This document shows positions 34,036-43,072 of a stretch of 52,130 bases of DNA, piece by piece. Within the stretch, counting starts at the first letter, position 1; the number at the start of each line of letters is the position of its first letter. Location: NCBI GenBank assembly GCA_029259815.1, contig JAJDEJ010000070.1:1-52130 (forward strand), read 5' to 3'. The position numbers and the translations under genes were made by a program. A model generated the notes under the pieces. The model did no database searches. It saw nothing but the letters and a program-made list of their open reading frames with translations, and was not told the origin of the DNA. Origin of the DNA: Planctomycetaceae bacterium. Lineage in GTDB: Bacteria > Planctomycetota > Planctomycetia > Planctomycetales > Planctomycetaceae.

Positions 34036-35205
34036 ATGACGACAGCCCTGAAACAACATCAAATTCCGTTCTACCTTCCTTCGATCGGTGAGGAGGAGAT
34101 TGCTGCCGTTGTCAAAACCTTGCGATCGGGTTGGCTGACGACGGGACCGCAGGTCAAAGAATTTGAACAGGCGTTCGCGAAACACGTCTCCGCAGACCAT
34201 GCGATTGCGGTCAATTCATGCACATCCGCTCTGCACCTGGCGCTCGAAGCGATCGGTGTTGGTCCCGGCGATGAAGTTTTGATTCCGTCCTTGACGTTCG
34301 CGTCAACGGGGGAAGTCGTGATGCATCTCGGCGCAACTCCCGTCCTGGTCGATTGCGGGAACGAGTTTCTGATCGATGTGGATGACATGGAGTCCAAGAT
34401 CACGGCCAACACCCGAGCCGTGGTTCCTGTTCACTATGGAGGACACCCGTGCGACATGGATCGCATCTTGTCCGTTGCCCGTCGGCATGGTCTGCGTGTC
34501 ATTGAAGATGCCGCGCACGCACTCCCTGCCCGGTACGGCGACCGCCCCGTCGGCAGCATCGGCGACATCACCTGCTTTTCATTTTATGCGAACAAGACGA
34601 TCACGACGGGCGAAGGGGGGATGGTGACCACCAACGACGAAGTGATCGCCGAACGCGTGCGACTGATGTCCTTACATGGCATCAGCAAGGACGCCTGGAA
34701 ACGCTTTAGCGCGGAAGGATCCTGGTGCTATGAGATCACTGCCCCCGGTTACAAGTTCAATATGACCGACATGGCGGCTGCGATTGGCATTTCTCAACTG
34801 GAGAAGTGTCACGACTTCTGGGAGCGTCGGCAATGGGTGGCTGCTCAATATGATGCGGCCTTCGCAGAGACCCCGGAGATCAGAACGCCCACAACGGAGC
34901 TGAATGTCCAAAACTCCTGGCATCTGTATGTGATCCGACTTGAGATTGAATCGCTCTCGATTTCGCGAGATCGGTTCATCACAGAGCTCAATCAGGCAGG
35001 CATTGGTACCAGCGTGCATTACCTGCCACTTCATATGCATCCGCTCTACCGTGAACGCTTCAATTATCAGGTTGAGGATTTGCCCCGTGCAGCCCGGCTG
35101 TTCGAGCGGATGATTTCGATCCCGATCCATCCGCAGTTGTCCCAAGAGGACGTGGAAGTGATTGCCGGGACAGTGAACCAGTTGGTGGAGGAGCATCGTT
35201 CATGA
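34036..35205 (+). CDS. DegT/DnrJ/EryC1/StrS-family sugar aminotransferase
   Basis: The protein has 389 residues from the ATG at 34036; a TTG at 34018 is an alternative. It has the PLP lysine K187 in YANKTITTGEGGM, PSLTFASTGEVV, the Asp-containing VIEDAAHA motif and YKFNMTDMAAAIG near residue 240. Enzymes of this family transaminate keto-sugar nucleotides to amino sugars, using glutamate as the amino donor. It is followed by, and overlaps by 4 bases, the initiating sugar transferase, so the aminated sugar could be the first residue of the repeat. The product sugar cannot be told from the sequence. Confidence 0.93.
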   Translation: MTTALKQHQIPFYLPSIGEEEIAAVVKTLRSGWLTTGPQVKEFEQAFAKHVSADHAIAVNSCTSALHLALEAIGVGPGDEVLIPSLTFASTGEVVMHLGATPVLVDCGNEFLIDVDDMESKITANTRAVVPVHYGGHPCDMDRILSVARRHGLRVIEDAAHALPARYGDRPVGSIGDITCFSFYANKTITTGEGGMVTTNDEVIAERVRLMSLHGISKDAWKRFSAEGSWCYEITAPGYKFNMTDMAAAIGISQLEKCHDFWERRQWVAAQYDAAFAETPEIRTPTTELNVQNSWHLYVIRLEIESLSISRDRFITELNQAGIGTSVHYLPLHMHPLYRERFNYQVEDLPRAARLFERMISIPIHPQLSQEDVEVIAGTVNQLVEEHRS

Positions 35206-35789
35206 AGCGGGCGTTCGACTTCACGGTCTCGTTGGTGGGTCTCATTTTGCTCAGTCCGGTGTTTGTGATGGCGGCCGCACTGGTCAAGCTGACGTCCCAA
35301 GGGCCTGTCTTTTTTTGTCAGGAGCGAGTCGGTCGCAACTTTCAGCCGTTTCGGATCATGAAGTTCCGGACGATGGTCGTTGACGCGCCGCAACAGGGAG
35401 GCCAGTTAACCGCAGGTCGCGATCCTCGAATCACGACCATTGGTCGACTCTTGCGCGCGACGAAGATCGATGAACTGCCACAGTTGATCAACGTGCTTAA
35501 AGGGGAAATGAGCTTCGTCGGGCCACGACCCGAGGTGCCCAAATACGTCGACCAATTTCGCACGGACTACTCTGAGTTGTTGCGTGTGCGTCCTGGCATT
35601 ACCGACATTGCCTCGCTGAAGTACCGTCACGAATCGGATCTGCTTGGTGCGTCCGACGATCCGGAGGCGACGTATCTTGAGGTGATTCTGCCGGACAAGA
35701 TTGCGCTGGGAAAGCAATACATCCGCCGACAGTCACTGGCGTTGGACTTGAAGCTGATGTGTATGACGGTTCTGCGCATGGCTGGTTAG
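35202..35789 (+). CDS. PglC-like initiating sugar-phosphate transferase
   Basis: This is a 195-residue protein with the minimal bacterial sugar transferase fold. An N-terminal re-entrant hydrophobic helix (about residues 8-28, containing an S-P break) is followed by FRIMKFRTM, the catalytic dyad D90-E91 in TKIDELPQL and GEMSFVGPRPEVP. It moves a sugar-1-phosphate from a nucleotide donor to undecaprenyl phosphate, the first step of chain assembly. The N-terminal four-helix domain of WbaP/WcaJ is missing. A similar membrane domain is instead fused to the SDR encoded at 31977. The ATG overlaps the aminotransferase stop (ATGA). Confidence 0.95.
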   Translation: MKRAFDFTVSLVGLILLSPVFVMAAALVKLTSQGPVFFCQERVGRNFQPFRIMKFRTMVVDAPQQGGQLTAGRDPRITTIGRLLRATKIDELPQLINVLKGEMSFVGPRPEVPKYVDQFRTDYSELLRVRPGITDIASLKYRHESDLLGASDDPEATYLEVILPDKIALGKQYIRRQSLALDLKLMCMTVLRMAG

Positions 35790-35871
35790 CCTGTCGATCC
35801 TTTCTTCAGTTTGTCATTAAGGAGTTCCAACTCTGTATTCCACGCTCATTAATCATGTTGCCCTGCCGTTA

Positions 35872-37287
35872 ATGTTGTGGCCCACGCGGAGCTCGTTCCA
35901 GCGCCGCGCGAAAGAGATCCGCCGCCGTCAATTCTGGTCGGTCGAACGTCGCCGAGAATGGCAAATGGAGAAGTTGGTGGCGATTGTGAAGCATGCGGCT
36001 GAAACCATTCCGTTCTACCGGGACCGGCTGGCCGAGGCGGGATTGGTCAATGGACACCTGCAGAGCCTGGATGATCTGCAGCGGATTCCGCCAACGACGA
36101 AAGATGACCTTGAGGCCAATTTCCCAGACCGAATGCTGTCGAGTGTCGGTGATCGTTCCGATTGGCGGTGGTTTGGCACTCGCGGAACGTCGCGGCGAAC
36201 GATCGTCGTCTACGACTTTCTGAAGCGAGATCTAGGTCTCGCCGGAATCAACGTTTCGATGACGGAGGATGCGCCCTATCGCTACGGAGATCGCAGTGCC
36301 TTCATTCCCCCAGATGCCTGCAACACCCTGTGCGGGGTCGAAGGATTGCGAGAGACGTCGGTCCTGCATCAACTCGGCCAGATGTTGATCCAACGACAAT
36401 GGAATGACTCGGACAAGGTCGGCGATCTGCGAACGCTGGTGATGAACAACTGGGTGAAACGGCAGACGCTGTTGCCCCCCTTCGGCGCAGTGGGCTCGAC
36501 GATCGATGACGAATCTGCAGGGTGGTATGTGCAACAGCTGCGGACGGCGCGTCCGAGGTTGTTGAAGGCCCTGCCCGAATATCTGTACGGTCTGGCCCAA
36601 TATGTGGAACGCAGCGGTGACGCGCCTCCTCAGATCAAAGTGATCAAGCCGATGGGCGCCTTGATGACCGCACCGATTAAGAAGTATGTCGAGAATGTCC
36701 TGGGCGGCGAAGTCCGCGAGGATTACGGCAGCTCCGACATGGGGCCCATGGCGTTCGACTGCCGCGAACGGTCCGGCATGCACCTCTTCGAAGATCTGTG
36801 CTACTTCGAGGTTGTCTGCAATGGAAAACCGGTCGAGGACGGCCAGCTCGGTACACTCCTCGTCACGGAACTTCACAATCGGGCGATGCCGCTGATCCGC
36901 TATCGGATTGGCGACGTTGTGCATATTGATCGCTCTCCATGTCCGTGTGGCCGGACGACGTCGCGCCTGTTCACAGAGGGCCGTCTGGAAAATACGCTTG
37001 TGCGTCCCAACGGCACGGTCCTGACCGATGCTGCAATTGGCAACTACTTGTATCAGCAGCCGCAGGTCTCGGATTACCAGCTTCTCGAGCGGTCCAACGG
37101 TCGCATGGAGTTGCGTGTGGTTCCCCAAGGATCTGACTTCTCTTCAGACTCGTTGGCAGAGGAAGCACAACAGTTCCTCGACAGTCCACGGCCAATCTTG
37201 CTGCGGCAAGTGCGGACGATTGCCCCGGAGGGTTCGGGGAAATTCTGTCACTGCAAAAGTTCCTCATTCACGGCGTTCAAAGCGTGA
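35872..37287 (+). CDS. PaaK/CapK-like adenylating enzyme with an altered P-loop
   Basis: This 471-residue member of the phenylacetate-CoA ligase/CapK branch of the ANL superfamily shows AETIPFYRDRLAEAG, REDYGSSDMGPMAFDC, LVTELHNRAMPLIRYRIGD and the Cys-rich CPCGRTTSR. The phosphate-binding loop normally reads SSGTTGxPT; here the matching place reads TRGTSRRT, with Arg replacing the second Ser and the second Gly. Catalysis of adenylation may be altered or lost. CapK-like proteins occur in many capsule loci without a settled role. It lies 82 bases after the sugar transferase and overlaps the next gene by 4 bases. Confidence 0.85.
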   Translation: MLWPTRSSFQRRAKEIRRRQFWSVERRREWQMEKLVAIVKHAAETIPFYRDRLAEAGLVNGHLQSLDDLQRIPPTTKDDLEANFPDRMLSSVGDRSDWRWFGTRGTSRRTIVVYDFLKRDLGLAGINVSMTEDAPYRYGDRSAFIPPDACNTLCGVEGLRETSVLHQLGQMLIQRQWNDSDKVGDLRTLVMNNWVKRQTLLPPFGAVGSTIDDESAGWYVQQLRTARPRLLKALPEYLYGLAQYVERSGDAPPQIKVIKPMGALMTAPIKKYVENVLGGEVREDYGSSDMGPMAFDCRERSGMHLFEDLCYFEVVCNGKPVEDGQLGTLLVTELHNRAMPLIRYRIGDVVHIDRSPCPCGRTTSRLFTEGRLENTLVRPNGTVLTDAAIGNYLYQQPQVSDYQLLERSNGRMELRVVPQGSDFSSDSLAEEAQQFLDSPRPILLRQVRTIAPEGSGKFCHCKSSSFTAFKA

Positions 37288-38507
37288 GTATGCCGTCGCA
37301 ACTTTCGTCACCATTGGATGTCGCTGCCGTTCGCCGTGACTTCCCGATGCTCACCGGTGACGACAGAGATCTGCCGATCTATCTCGATTCGGCAGCAACA
37401 AGTCTCAAGCCAGCGTCTGTCATCCAGACCGTGCGGGACTTCTACGAGTCGTCCACGGCAAACACCGGACGTGGTGTGCATTGGCTCGCCGAAGCGGTCA
37501 CAACACGGTTTGAGGAATCGCGGGAAATCATCGCAGCCTGGCTGAATGCCCAAACGCGGGAAGTCGTATTCACCAGCAATTGCACAAACGCCATCCGCTT
37601 GGTTGCTGAAGGACGGGATTGGCCGCAGGGCATCCTTGTCGGACTGAGTGAGCATCATAGTAACGACTTGCCATGGCGAACGAACGCGAGTCGATCGACG
37701 GCGGCGGTGCTTGAGAGCGGTGTCATTGACCTGGAGGATTTGAGACGGCAACTGAACGAAGAACCTCCAAATCTGGTTGCCGTGTCGCTGGTCTCGAACG
37801 CGTTAGGCACAGTTCAGCCCATCGAAACAATCGTCGAGTTGTCACATCAGGCTGGTACGCTGGTGCTCGTGGACGCCAGTCAAGCTGTTGCCCATCGAGC
37901 AATCGACGTGGTGTCACTTGATTGCGACTTTCTGTGCTTCTCAGGGCATAAGATGTTCGGTCCCTCAGGCATCGGTGTTCTGTATGGAAAGCAGACGTGT
38001 TTGGAGCAATTGGCGACGACGAGCTTTGGCGGCGGGTCGGTCGAAGCGGTCCATGCAGACTCTTTCGATCCGCGGGAGATCCCTTGGCGGCTGGAGACTG
38101 GCACTCCGAACATCGAAGGCGTCCTCGGCTTAGCTGCAGCCTGCGAATATCTCGATTCCGTGGGACCAGAGGCGGTCCGGGATCACGTTGATTCTCTGAC
38201 TGCTCATGCTGTTAGGGGACTTCGCGAGATTCCTGGCGTCACGGTTTTTGGTCCTGCCCAGAACTCGGCACGGGGACCGATCGTCAGCTTTTCGATGCTC
38301 GGCCTCGAATCGCACGCGCTGGCACGCATTCTGTCTCAGCGTCACCGGATCTGCGTTCGTAGTGGTTTCCACTGCGCACAACCTCTCCATGAAGCTTTGG
38401 GGCATGGCCCGACGGTGCGGGCCAGTTTCGCGTTATACAACACTCTTAAAGAGGTCGACACCTTCGTTGAAGCTGTTACCCGGATCGCGTTGGCCCGCGA
38501 AACATGA
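37284..38507 (+). CDS. SufS-like class V aminotransferase/cysteine desulfurase homologue
   Basis: This is a 407-residue PLP enzyme with LDSAATSLKP at the N-terminus, SEHHSNDLPW, the PLP lysine K223 in FSGHKMFGPSGIGVLYG and C364 in RSGFHCAQP. In SufS the cysteine at this place takes sulfur from L-cysteine. Both key residues are present, so desulfurase or selenocysteine lyase activity is possible. The genomic setting, inside a polysaccharide locus and not beside suf genes, suggests another role such as sulfur delivery for a modified sugar. It is coupled on both sides (GTGA before, ATGA after). Confidence 0.88.
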   Translation: MSMPSQLSSPLDVAAVRRDFPMLTGDDRDLPIYLDSAATSLKPASVIQTVRDFYESSTANTGRGVHWLAEAVTTRFEESREIIAAWLNAQTREVVFTSNCTNAIRLVAEGRDWPQGILVGLSEHHSNDLPWRTNASRSTAAVLESGVIDLEDLRRQLNEEPPNLVAVSLVSNALGTVQPIETIVELSHQAGTLVLVDASQAVAHRAIDVVSLDCDFLCFSGHKMFGPSGIGVLYGKQTCLEQLATTSFGGGSVEAVHADSFDPREIPWRLETGTPNIEGVLGLAAACEYLDSVGPEAVRDHVDSLTAHAVRGLREIPGVTVFGPAQNSARGPIVSFSMLGLESHALARILSQRHRICVRSGFHCAQPLHEALGHGPTVRASFALYNTLKEVDTFVEAVTRIALARET

Positions 38508-40315
38508 GCGACACTGAGCGATCTGAGTGTGAGACTGATGCGCCGACCTGCGATTGGGACTTTCGGTCACGCAGGATGCGACGCACAATCGCCCTCGGTT
38601 ATCTGGCAATCCTCACGACTTTTCTGGTCCTTCCCGACGCGTGGCAGTTCTTGGGGAGCGGCGGCAAGGAGGTTGAGCGGCAGGTCGATGCCACGTTTGC
38701 AGATCTTGTGCAGCATGCGAGTGCCTATCTGGGACTCAGTTTGCTGATGTCGGCCGCCTTCGTCGGGCAACGATCGCTGGCTACGATCATGCTGTTTTGC
38801 GCCGGGCACGGGGCAGTCACCGAGATCATTCAGGTGTTTGTGCCAAACCGTTACTATGGATTGTCCGATCTGATGGCCAACATTTTCGGAGTCTGTCTTG
38901 GAGTGGGGTTGCTAGTGTTGTCGAGATCGCTGTTCGGACAGGGACGGATCGTTCCCGCCTGCCTGATTATGTTTCTGTGTCTGCATGGTTGCGGAGAGCC
39001 GGATGTTGCGACGACATCCACCAGAGATGTCACTGAGTTGCCCCAGGCTCGATTGATCGATCCAGTGTCATGGATTGGTGAGGGGGAATGGTTGAAAGTC
39101 GACACCCATGTGCATACGCGATTTTCTGATGGAGCGCATGATGTCCACGAGGTGCTTGCGAAGGCCCGCGACTTTGGTTGTGACGCTGTTGCGATCACGG
39201 ATCACATCGATCGTCTGGATGCTGAGGATATCCCCGTTTATCTGGATGCCATTGAATTGGCCCGACGTCAGTTTCCGGAGCTACTTGTGATTGTCGGACT
39301 GGAGTGGAATGTGCCACCCGGTGGCGGTGACGAACATGCAACTGTGCTCTTTCCTGATTCATTGGCGACGATCGAGGTACTCACCGAATTCTGTGAGCGA
39401 TTCGATGACTATGGCCGTGAGGATCACAACGTAGTCCTCGCCATTGAGGCAATCCGATGGCTGGAGGATCTCGGCGGAGATAGCGGGTTGACGCCAGTTG
39501 TCAGTTTGAATCACCCCAGCAGAAAGCGGGACCAGTGTGAGGAAGTTGCCGACTATTACGCACAAATCGCAGCCGCGAGTCCAGTGCTTATAGGTTTCTC
39601 CGGTGCACCGGGTCACCAGGCCGGTCGGATCATCGGCGCGTATGATGGCTCTGTCCAGACAGTGGATCATTGGGATCCCATGGTCTTACCGAACAGCGTC
39701 TGGGATACGCTCCTGCGATCCCGAAGCAATGTGTGGGGCGCGCTGGCACCGTCGGACTTTCATCGACGGGGAGGCGATGAATGGGGAGATTATTGGCCCG
39801 GAGAGTTCTCCGAAACCTGGGTCTATGCGGCTGAACGATCCATCGACGCCATACTGAGGGGATTACGTCGGGGCACGTTCTTTGCCGATCATGGCGGGAT
39901 TATCCGAGACGTCGAATTGACAGTCAACACGCAGGGCTTGGAGCGTCCAGCCTATGCGGGAGAGGCCATCGAGCTTCCGGCTGGTCAGTTGGTCAAAATC
40001 ACCGTGACGGCACATGCGCCGACTGTCGACCTGCAAGGGGAGGCCAGTCGCGTGGATGATGTCGAGATTTTGCTCGTCACGGCGACCGATGTGCAGACGA
40101 AGGTCTTCCCCTGTGATCGCCAAGCCGCGATGGCGGTTCACTACAAAACGATCCTGGAGAGTGATGTGATCGCGGTGCGCGCCCGCGGACGCCGTCTTCT
40201 GGACGACGGACCGGACCTGATGTTTTACACGAACCCCGTCCGGATCATCAGCGATGGGGATCGCGCGGCGGACGCTCCCGGCGACTCCACATCGGCCGCT
40301 TTCGTGGGAAATTGA
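38504..40315 (+). CDS. Fusion of a VanZ-like membrane domain and a PHP phosphoesterase
   Basis: This is a 603-residue protein. Residues 25-155 carry four hydrophobic segments with the VanZ pattern AVTEIIQVFVPNRYYGLSDL and ANIFGVCLG. A fifth hydrophobic stretch follows, with a lipobox-like end at MFLCLHGC (M156 to C163). From residue 195 the PHP domain begins: DTHVHTRFSDG (H202, H204, D209), ITDHID (H234), GLEWN, SLNHPS and APSDFH. These metal ligands indicate an active phosphoesterase facing outward, if the membrane topology is as expected. The PHP part may descend from a separate lipoprotein gene. Its substrate is unknown. Confidence 0.85.
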   Translation: MSDTERSECETDAPTCDWDFRSRRMRRTIALGYLAILTTFLVLPDAWQFLGSGGKEVERQVDATFADLVQHASAYLGLSLLMSAAFVGQRSLATIMLFCAGHGAVTEIIQVFVPNRYYGLSDLMANIFGVCLGVGLLVLSRSLFGQGRIVPACLIMFLCLHGCGEPDVATTSTRDVTELPQARLIDPVSWIGEGEWLKVDTHVHTRFSDGAHDVHEVLAKARDFGCDAVAITDHIDRLDAEDIPVYLDAIELARRQFPELLVIVGLEWNVPPGGGDEHATVLFPDSLATIEVLTEFCERFDDYGREDHNVVLAIEAIRWLEDLGGDSGLTPVVSLNHPSRKRDQCEEVADYYAQIAAASPVLIGFSGAPGHQAGRIIGAYDGSVQTVDHWDPMVLPNSVWDTLLRSRSNVWGALAPSDFHRRGGDEWGDYWPGEFSETWVYAAERSIDAILRGLRRGTFFADHGGIIRDVELTVNTQGLERPAYAGEAIELPAGQLVKITVTAHAPTVDLQGEASRVDDVEILLVTATDVQTKVFPCDRQAAMAVHYKTILESDVIAVRARGRRLLDDGPDLMFYTNPVRIISDGDRAADAPGDSTSAAFVGN

Positions 40316-41754
40316 TGGGCACCAATTCCGCTGAAGGCAAATATGCCCCGATTGAGACGACGTGCGTCAGGTCAAGTGTAAACCGGCCGGCGACGAGTGT
40401 GGCCGTTGCCAGGGCTGTGCGGCGTTGGGGGCTGATCATGCTCATCGGCACTGTCTTGTTCGCGGTCTACGGCTCACTGACCCCCTTCAACTTTCGATTC
40501 CCCGAGAACTCATCTGCCTGGCAGAAACTGGGTGACATCCCGGCCCGGATGACGGACGAAGTGGGCCGGATTGACTTCTTTTCTAATGTCTGTCTGTTCC
40601 TCCCGATCGGCATGGGCGGGATGGCTTGTCTGACGAGGAAGGGCTGGAGCCTTCTGACTTGGCTGTCTCTCCCGATGGTGCTGCTGTTGGCCGTGGGGGT
40701 CAGTCTGATGTGCGAAGGGGCGCAGGCATACCTCCCTGGCCGAATTGCCTCCCGCTACGATGTTCTGGCCCATATGACGGGTGCGAGTCTGGGTTGCCTT
40801 GGCTGGCTGATTGGCGGTCCTTGGTTTCGCAGATGGCTGGAAAGGGTGTATCGCGATCCTCAGAACCACCACGGGTTTGACCTTCTTTTGAAGGGATATT
40901 TCGTTTTCCAGTTCGCGATGAGTTTGTTCCCCCTTGACGTGACGATTCATCCTGTCGAACTCTTTCAGAAATTCCGCCGTGGTCAGATTAATGTCGTGCC
41001 GTTCGTCGGACACGAGTGGACCTCGGAACTCATTTTGGAGATGCTCTTTTTTGGATTCACGTGCATTCCGTTTGGGGCCCTGGCGGCTCGATTCGGGATG
41101 CCTTGGAGAACCTTGAGGAACATTCCGGACAGTATCGCTCTTGGCGTGGCCATGCTCGTCGGTATCGAACTCTGCCAACTGTTCGTCTATAGCCGGTTTA
41201 CAGACGCAACGCAGATTGTGATGGGATCGTTTGGGGTGGCCATCGGTGTTGTGGGCATGCACTTGGCTTGGCCGCAAGAGTCATCCGAGTCAAAGCAGCG
41301 ACGCTGGTCTGAACGGCCCGGACCCTGGGTGGTGGCGGCTCTGTCTTACGTGCTGATTCCCGCGTTCTTTCTGCTGTGGCCGTTTGATTTCGTGATCGAC
41401 TCCGCAGCGATCAAACGAGAGCTCCAGGGGATGATGCAGCTTCCGCTGGTGAGCTTGCTCAGCAGTTCGCCGCTGCAGATGTCCACCGTTCTGCTTCGCG
41501 ACATTCTGTTGTACTTCCCGCTCGGCCTCTTGTTGGGCGCGGGGATCCGTCGTTTTAGACCGCCGTGGAAATTACCGATGACCGGGCTGGCAGTCTCGTT
41601 GATTCTGGTCTCGGTGGCTGGGATCGAAGTCCTACAGACAGTTGTTCCCGAACGCGTGGCCGATGTAACGAACATCATTGTCGGATGTGCGTCCGCGGTA
41701 TTGGGACTGGCCAGCCTGTCGATCGCAGACGCGCCAATCGCCTCTCAAGGATGA
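40315..41754 (+). CDS. Multi-domain VanZ-family membrane protein
   Basis: This is a 479-residue protein with about twelve hydrophobic segments. The start at 40315 overlaps the previous stop (TGATG), which is preferred over a TTG one codon earlier. The VanZ-type signature of an acidic-plus-Gln motif, a Pro/Arg, an Asp and a small-residue helix appears three times: CEGAQAYLPGRIASRYDVL, ELCQLFVYSRFTDATQIVMG and GIEVLQTVVPERVADVTNII. FFSNVCLFLPIGMG also matches a family motif. VanZ proteins are linked to glycopeptide tolerance and occur in polysaccharide clusters, but their biochemistry is unclear. Together with the upstream fusion this makes four VanZ-like units in tandem. Confidence 0.82.
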   Translation: MGTNSAEGKYAPIETTCVRSSVNRPATSVAVARAVRRWGLIMLIGTVLFAVYGSLTPFNFRFPENSSAWQKLGDIPARMTDEVGRIDFFSNVCLFLPIGMGGMACLTRKGWSLLTWLSLPMVLLLAVGVSLMCEGAQAYLPGRIASRYDVLAHMTGASLGCLGWLIGGPWFRRWLERVYRDPQNHHGFDLLLKGYFVFQFAMSLFPLDVTIHPVELFQKFRRGQINVVPFVGHEWTSELILEMLFFGFTCIPFGALAARFGMPWRTLRNIPDSIALGVAMLVGIELCQLFVYSRFTDATQIVMGSFGVAIGVVGMHLAWPQESSESKQRRWSERPGPWVVAALSYVLIPAFFLLWPFDFVIDSAAIKRELQGMMQLPLVSLLSSSPLQMSTVLLRDILLYFPLGLLLGAGIRRFRPPWKLPMTGLAVSLILVSVAGIEVLQTVVPERVADVTNIIVGCASAVLGLASLSIADAPIASQG

Positions 41755-41885
41755 TAAGGATGATGACGACTGGCGAGAATTTGCGGCCCTGAGAGGTTAT
41801 TTGGAATAATCGGATTGTAGTGCGACACTGTGAGGGCCGATGATAAGGAAAGAAACTTCAGGCTATCGCTACGGAGGGGGGGACG

Positions 41886-43016
41886 ATGCCGACCAGATCG
41901 ACAATTGCGCTGATCTTGCTGATCACTGTCAGTTCTTCGCTGCCAGGTTGCGCGACGACCGCGCTTGAAATGGAATATGGTGCGCTGGCCGCAACAGACA
42001 TTCCACGCGAGTTGGATAAGGTCTCATTTCCAAGCTACCGCGTTGAGCCGCCCGACATTCTGCTGATTGAGAGTGGCCAGACAGTTCGGGCGCGTAACAA
42101 GCCGCTTGAGCGGGGCGAGCAGCTGATTGTCCAAATCGAGAACGGTGTTCCGCTCGAAGTGGACCCGGACATCCCACCACTGCAGGCCCAGGCGGAAATG
42201 CCATTGCAGGTGCAGTTTCGTGTGATCAATGGGCCGTTCGTAATCGGCACTGACGGGATGCTGGATTTGGGGCCCGTTTACGGAGCCATTCAAGTTGAAG
42301 GGCTGAGTTTGTCTCAAGCTCGTGAAGCCATTTTCAAGCACTTAACGTCGCCGCAAAGCCAAGGGGGAGTCGGGTTACGTGAGCCGCGAGTTGCCGTACA
42401 GTTGGCAGCCGTGGTCGGAGAGCAGCCGATCGCTGGTGAGCATCTCGTGCGTCCCGACGGAACCGTCTCTCTGGGTGTTTATGGGAGCATCTACGTGGCC
42501 GGACGTACGTTGGATGAGATTCGGCACGAAGTGATCGGGATCCTTCGCGCCGAGGGGAATCCGAATCCGAAGGTCAATGTCGACGTCCTCGCCTACAATA
42601 GCAAAGTTATCTACGTGATTCAGGACGGTGGCGGCTTCGGTGAAGAAGTGGCCCGGTTGGCCTGGACGGGGAATGAAACCGTCCTCGACGCCATCGCCCA
42701 GGTTCAGGGATTGTCCCAAGTGTCTTCCAAGAAGATCTGGGTCGCCCGTCCTGCGCCCTCAGGCACTGACTGTGCGCAGATCCTGGACGTGCACTGGAAG
42801 GCAATCACGGCCGAAGGGATCACCACGACAAATTATCAACTGGCCCCAGGCGATCGCATCTACGTCAATGCCGACCATCTGATTGCGTTCGACAACACCA
42901 TTTCCAAACTCCTCAACCCGGTTGAGCGGATCCTTGGATTCACGTTACTCGGCAGCGGGGTCGTGCAGAATTTCCGGTTCTGGACGCAGCAAGGAACACG
43001 TGGCGGTGGCTTCTAG
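41886..43016 (+). CDS. wza: Wza-like outer-membrane polysaccharide export lipoprotein
   Basis: This is a 376-residue protein with a signal peptide ending in the lipobox SSLPGC (C22), so it should be lipid-anchored at the outer membrane. The Poly_export domain begins with SYRVEPPDILLIES, and SLBB-type repeats follow: VRPDGTVSLGVYGSIYVAGR and a third unit near YQLAPGDRIYVNADHL. It would form the outer channel working with the Wzc-like protein encoded at 2547, although the two genes are 37 kb apart. GGAGG at 41873-41877 is well placed before the ATG. A C-terminal amphipathic helix may span the outer membrane. Confidence 0.93.
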   Translation: MPTRSTIALILLITVSSSLPGCATTALEMEYGALAATDIPRELDKVSFPSYRVEPPDILLIESGQTVRARNKPLERGEQLIVQIENGVPLEVDPDIPPLQAQAEMPLQVQFRVINGPFVIGTDGMLDLGPVYGAIQVEGLSLSQAREAIFKHLTSPQSQGGVGLREPRVAVQLAAVVGEQPIAGEHLVRPDGTVSLGVYGSIYVAGRTLDEIRHEVIGILRAEGNPNPKVNVDVLAYNSKVIYVIQDGGGFGEEVARLAWTGNETVLDAIAQVQGLSQVSSKKIWVARPAPSGTDCAQILDVHWKAITAEGITTTNYQLAPGDRIYVNADHLIAFDNTISKLLNPVERILGFTLLGSGVVQNFRFWTQQGTRGGGF

Positions 43017-43072
43017 GGCCGCAGACAAGAGAGAGTCTGCTTCGCTTTCCAGTGTAATAACAGAGGATTTCG

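Noticed and set aside
36232..37128. 298-codon minus-strand ORF
   Set aside because: Antisense shadow of the CapK-like gene, caused by the codon bias of GC-rich DNA.
40510..41277. 255-codon minus-strand ORF
   Set aside because: Antisense to the multi-VanZ membrane protein; the His- and Gln-rich translation is typical of a shadow of hydrophobic codons.
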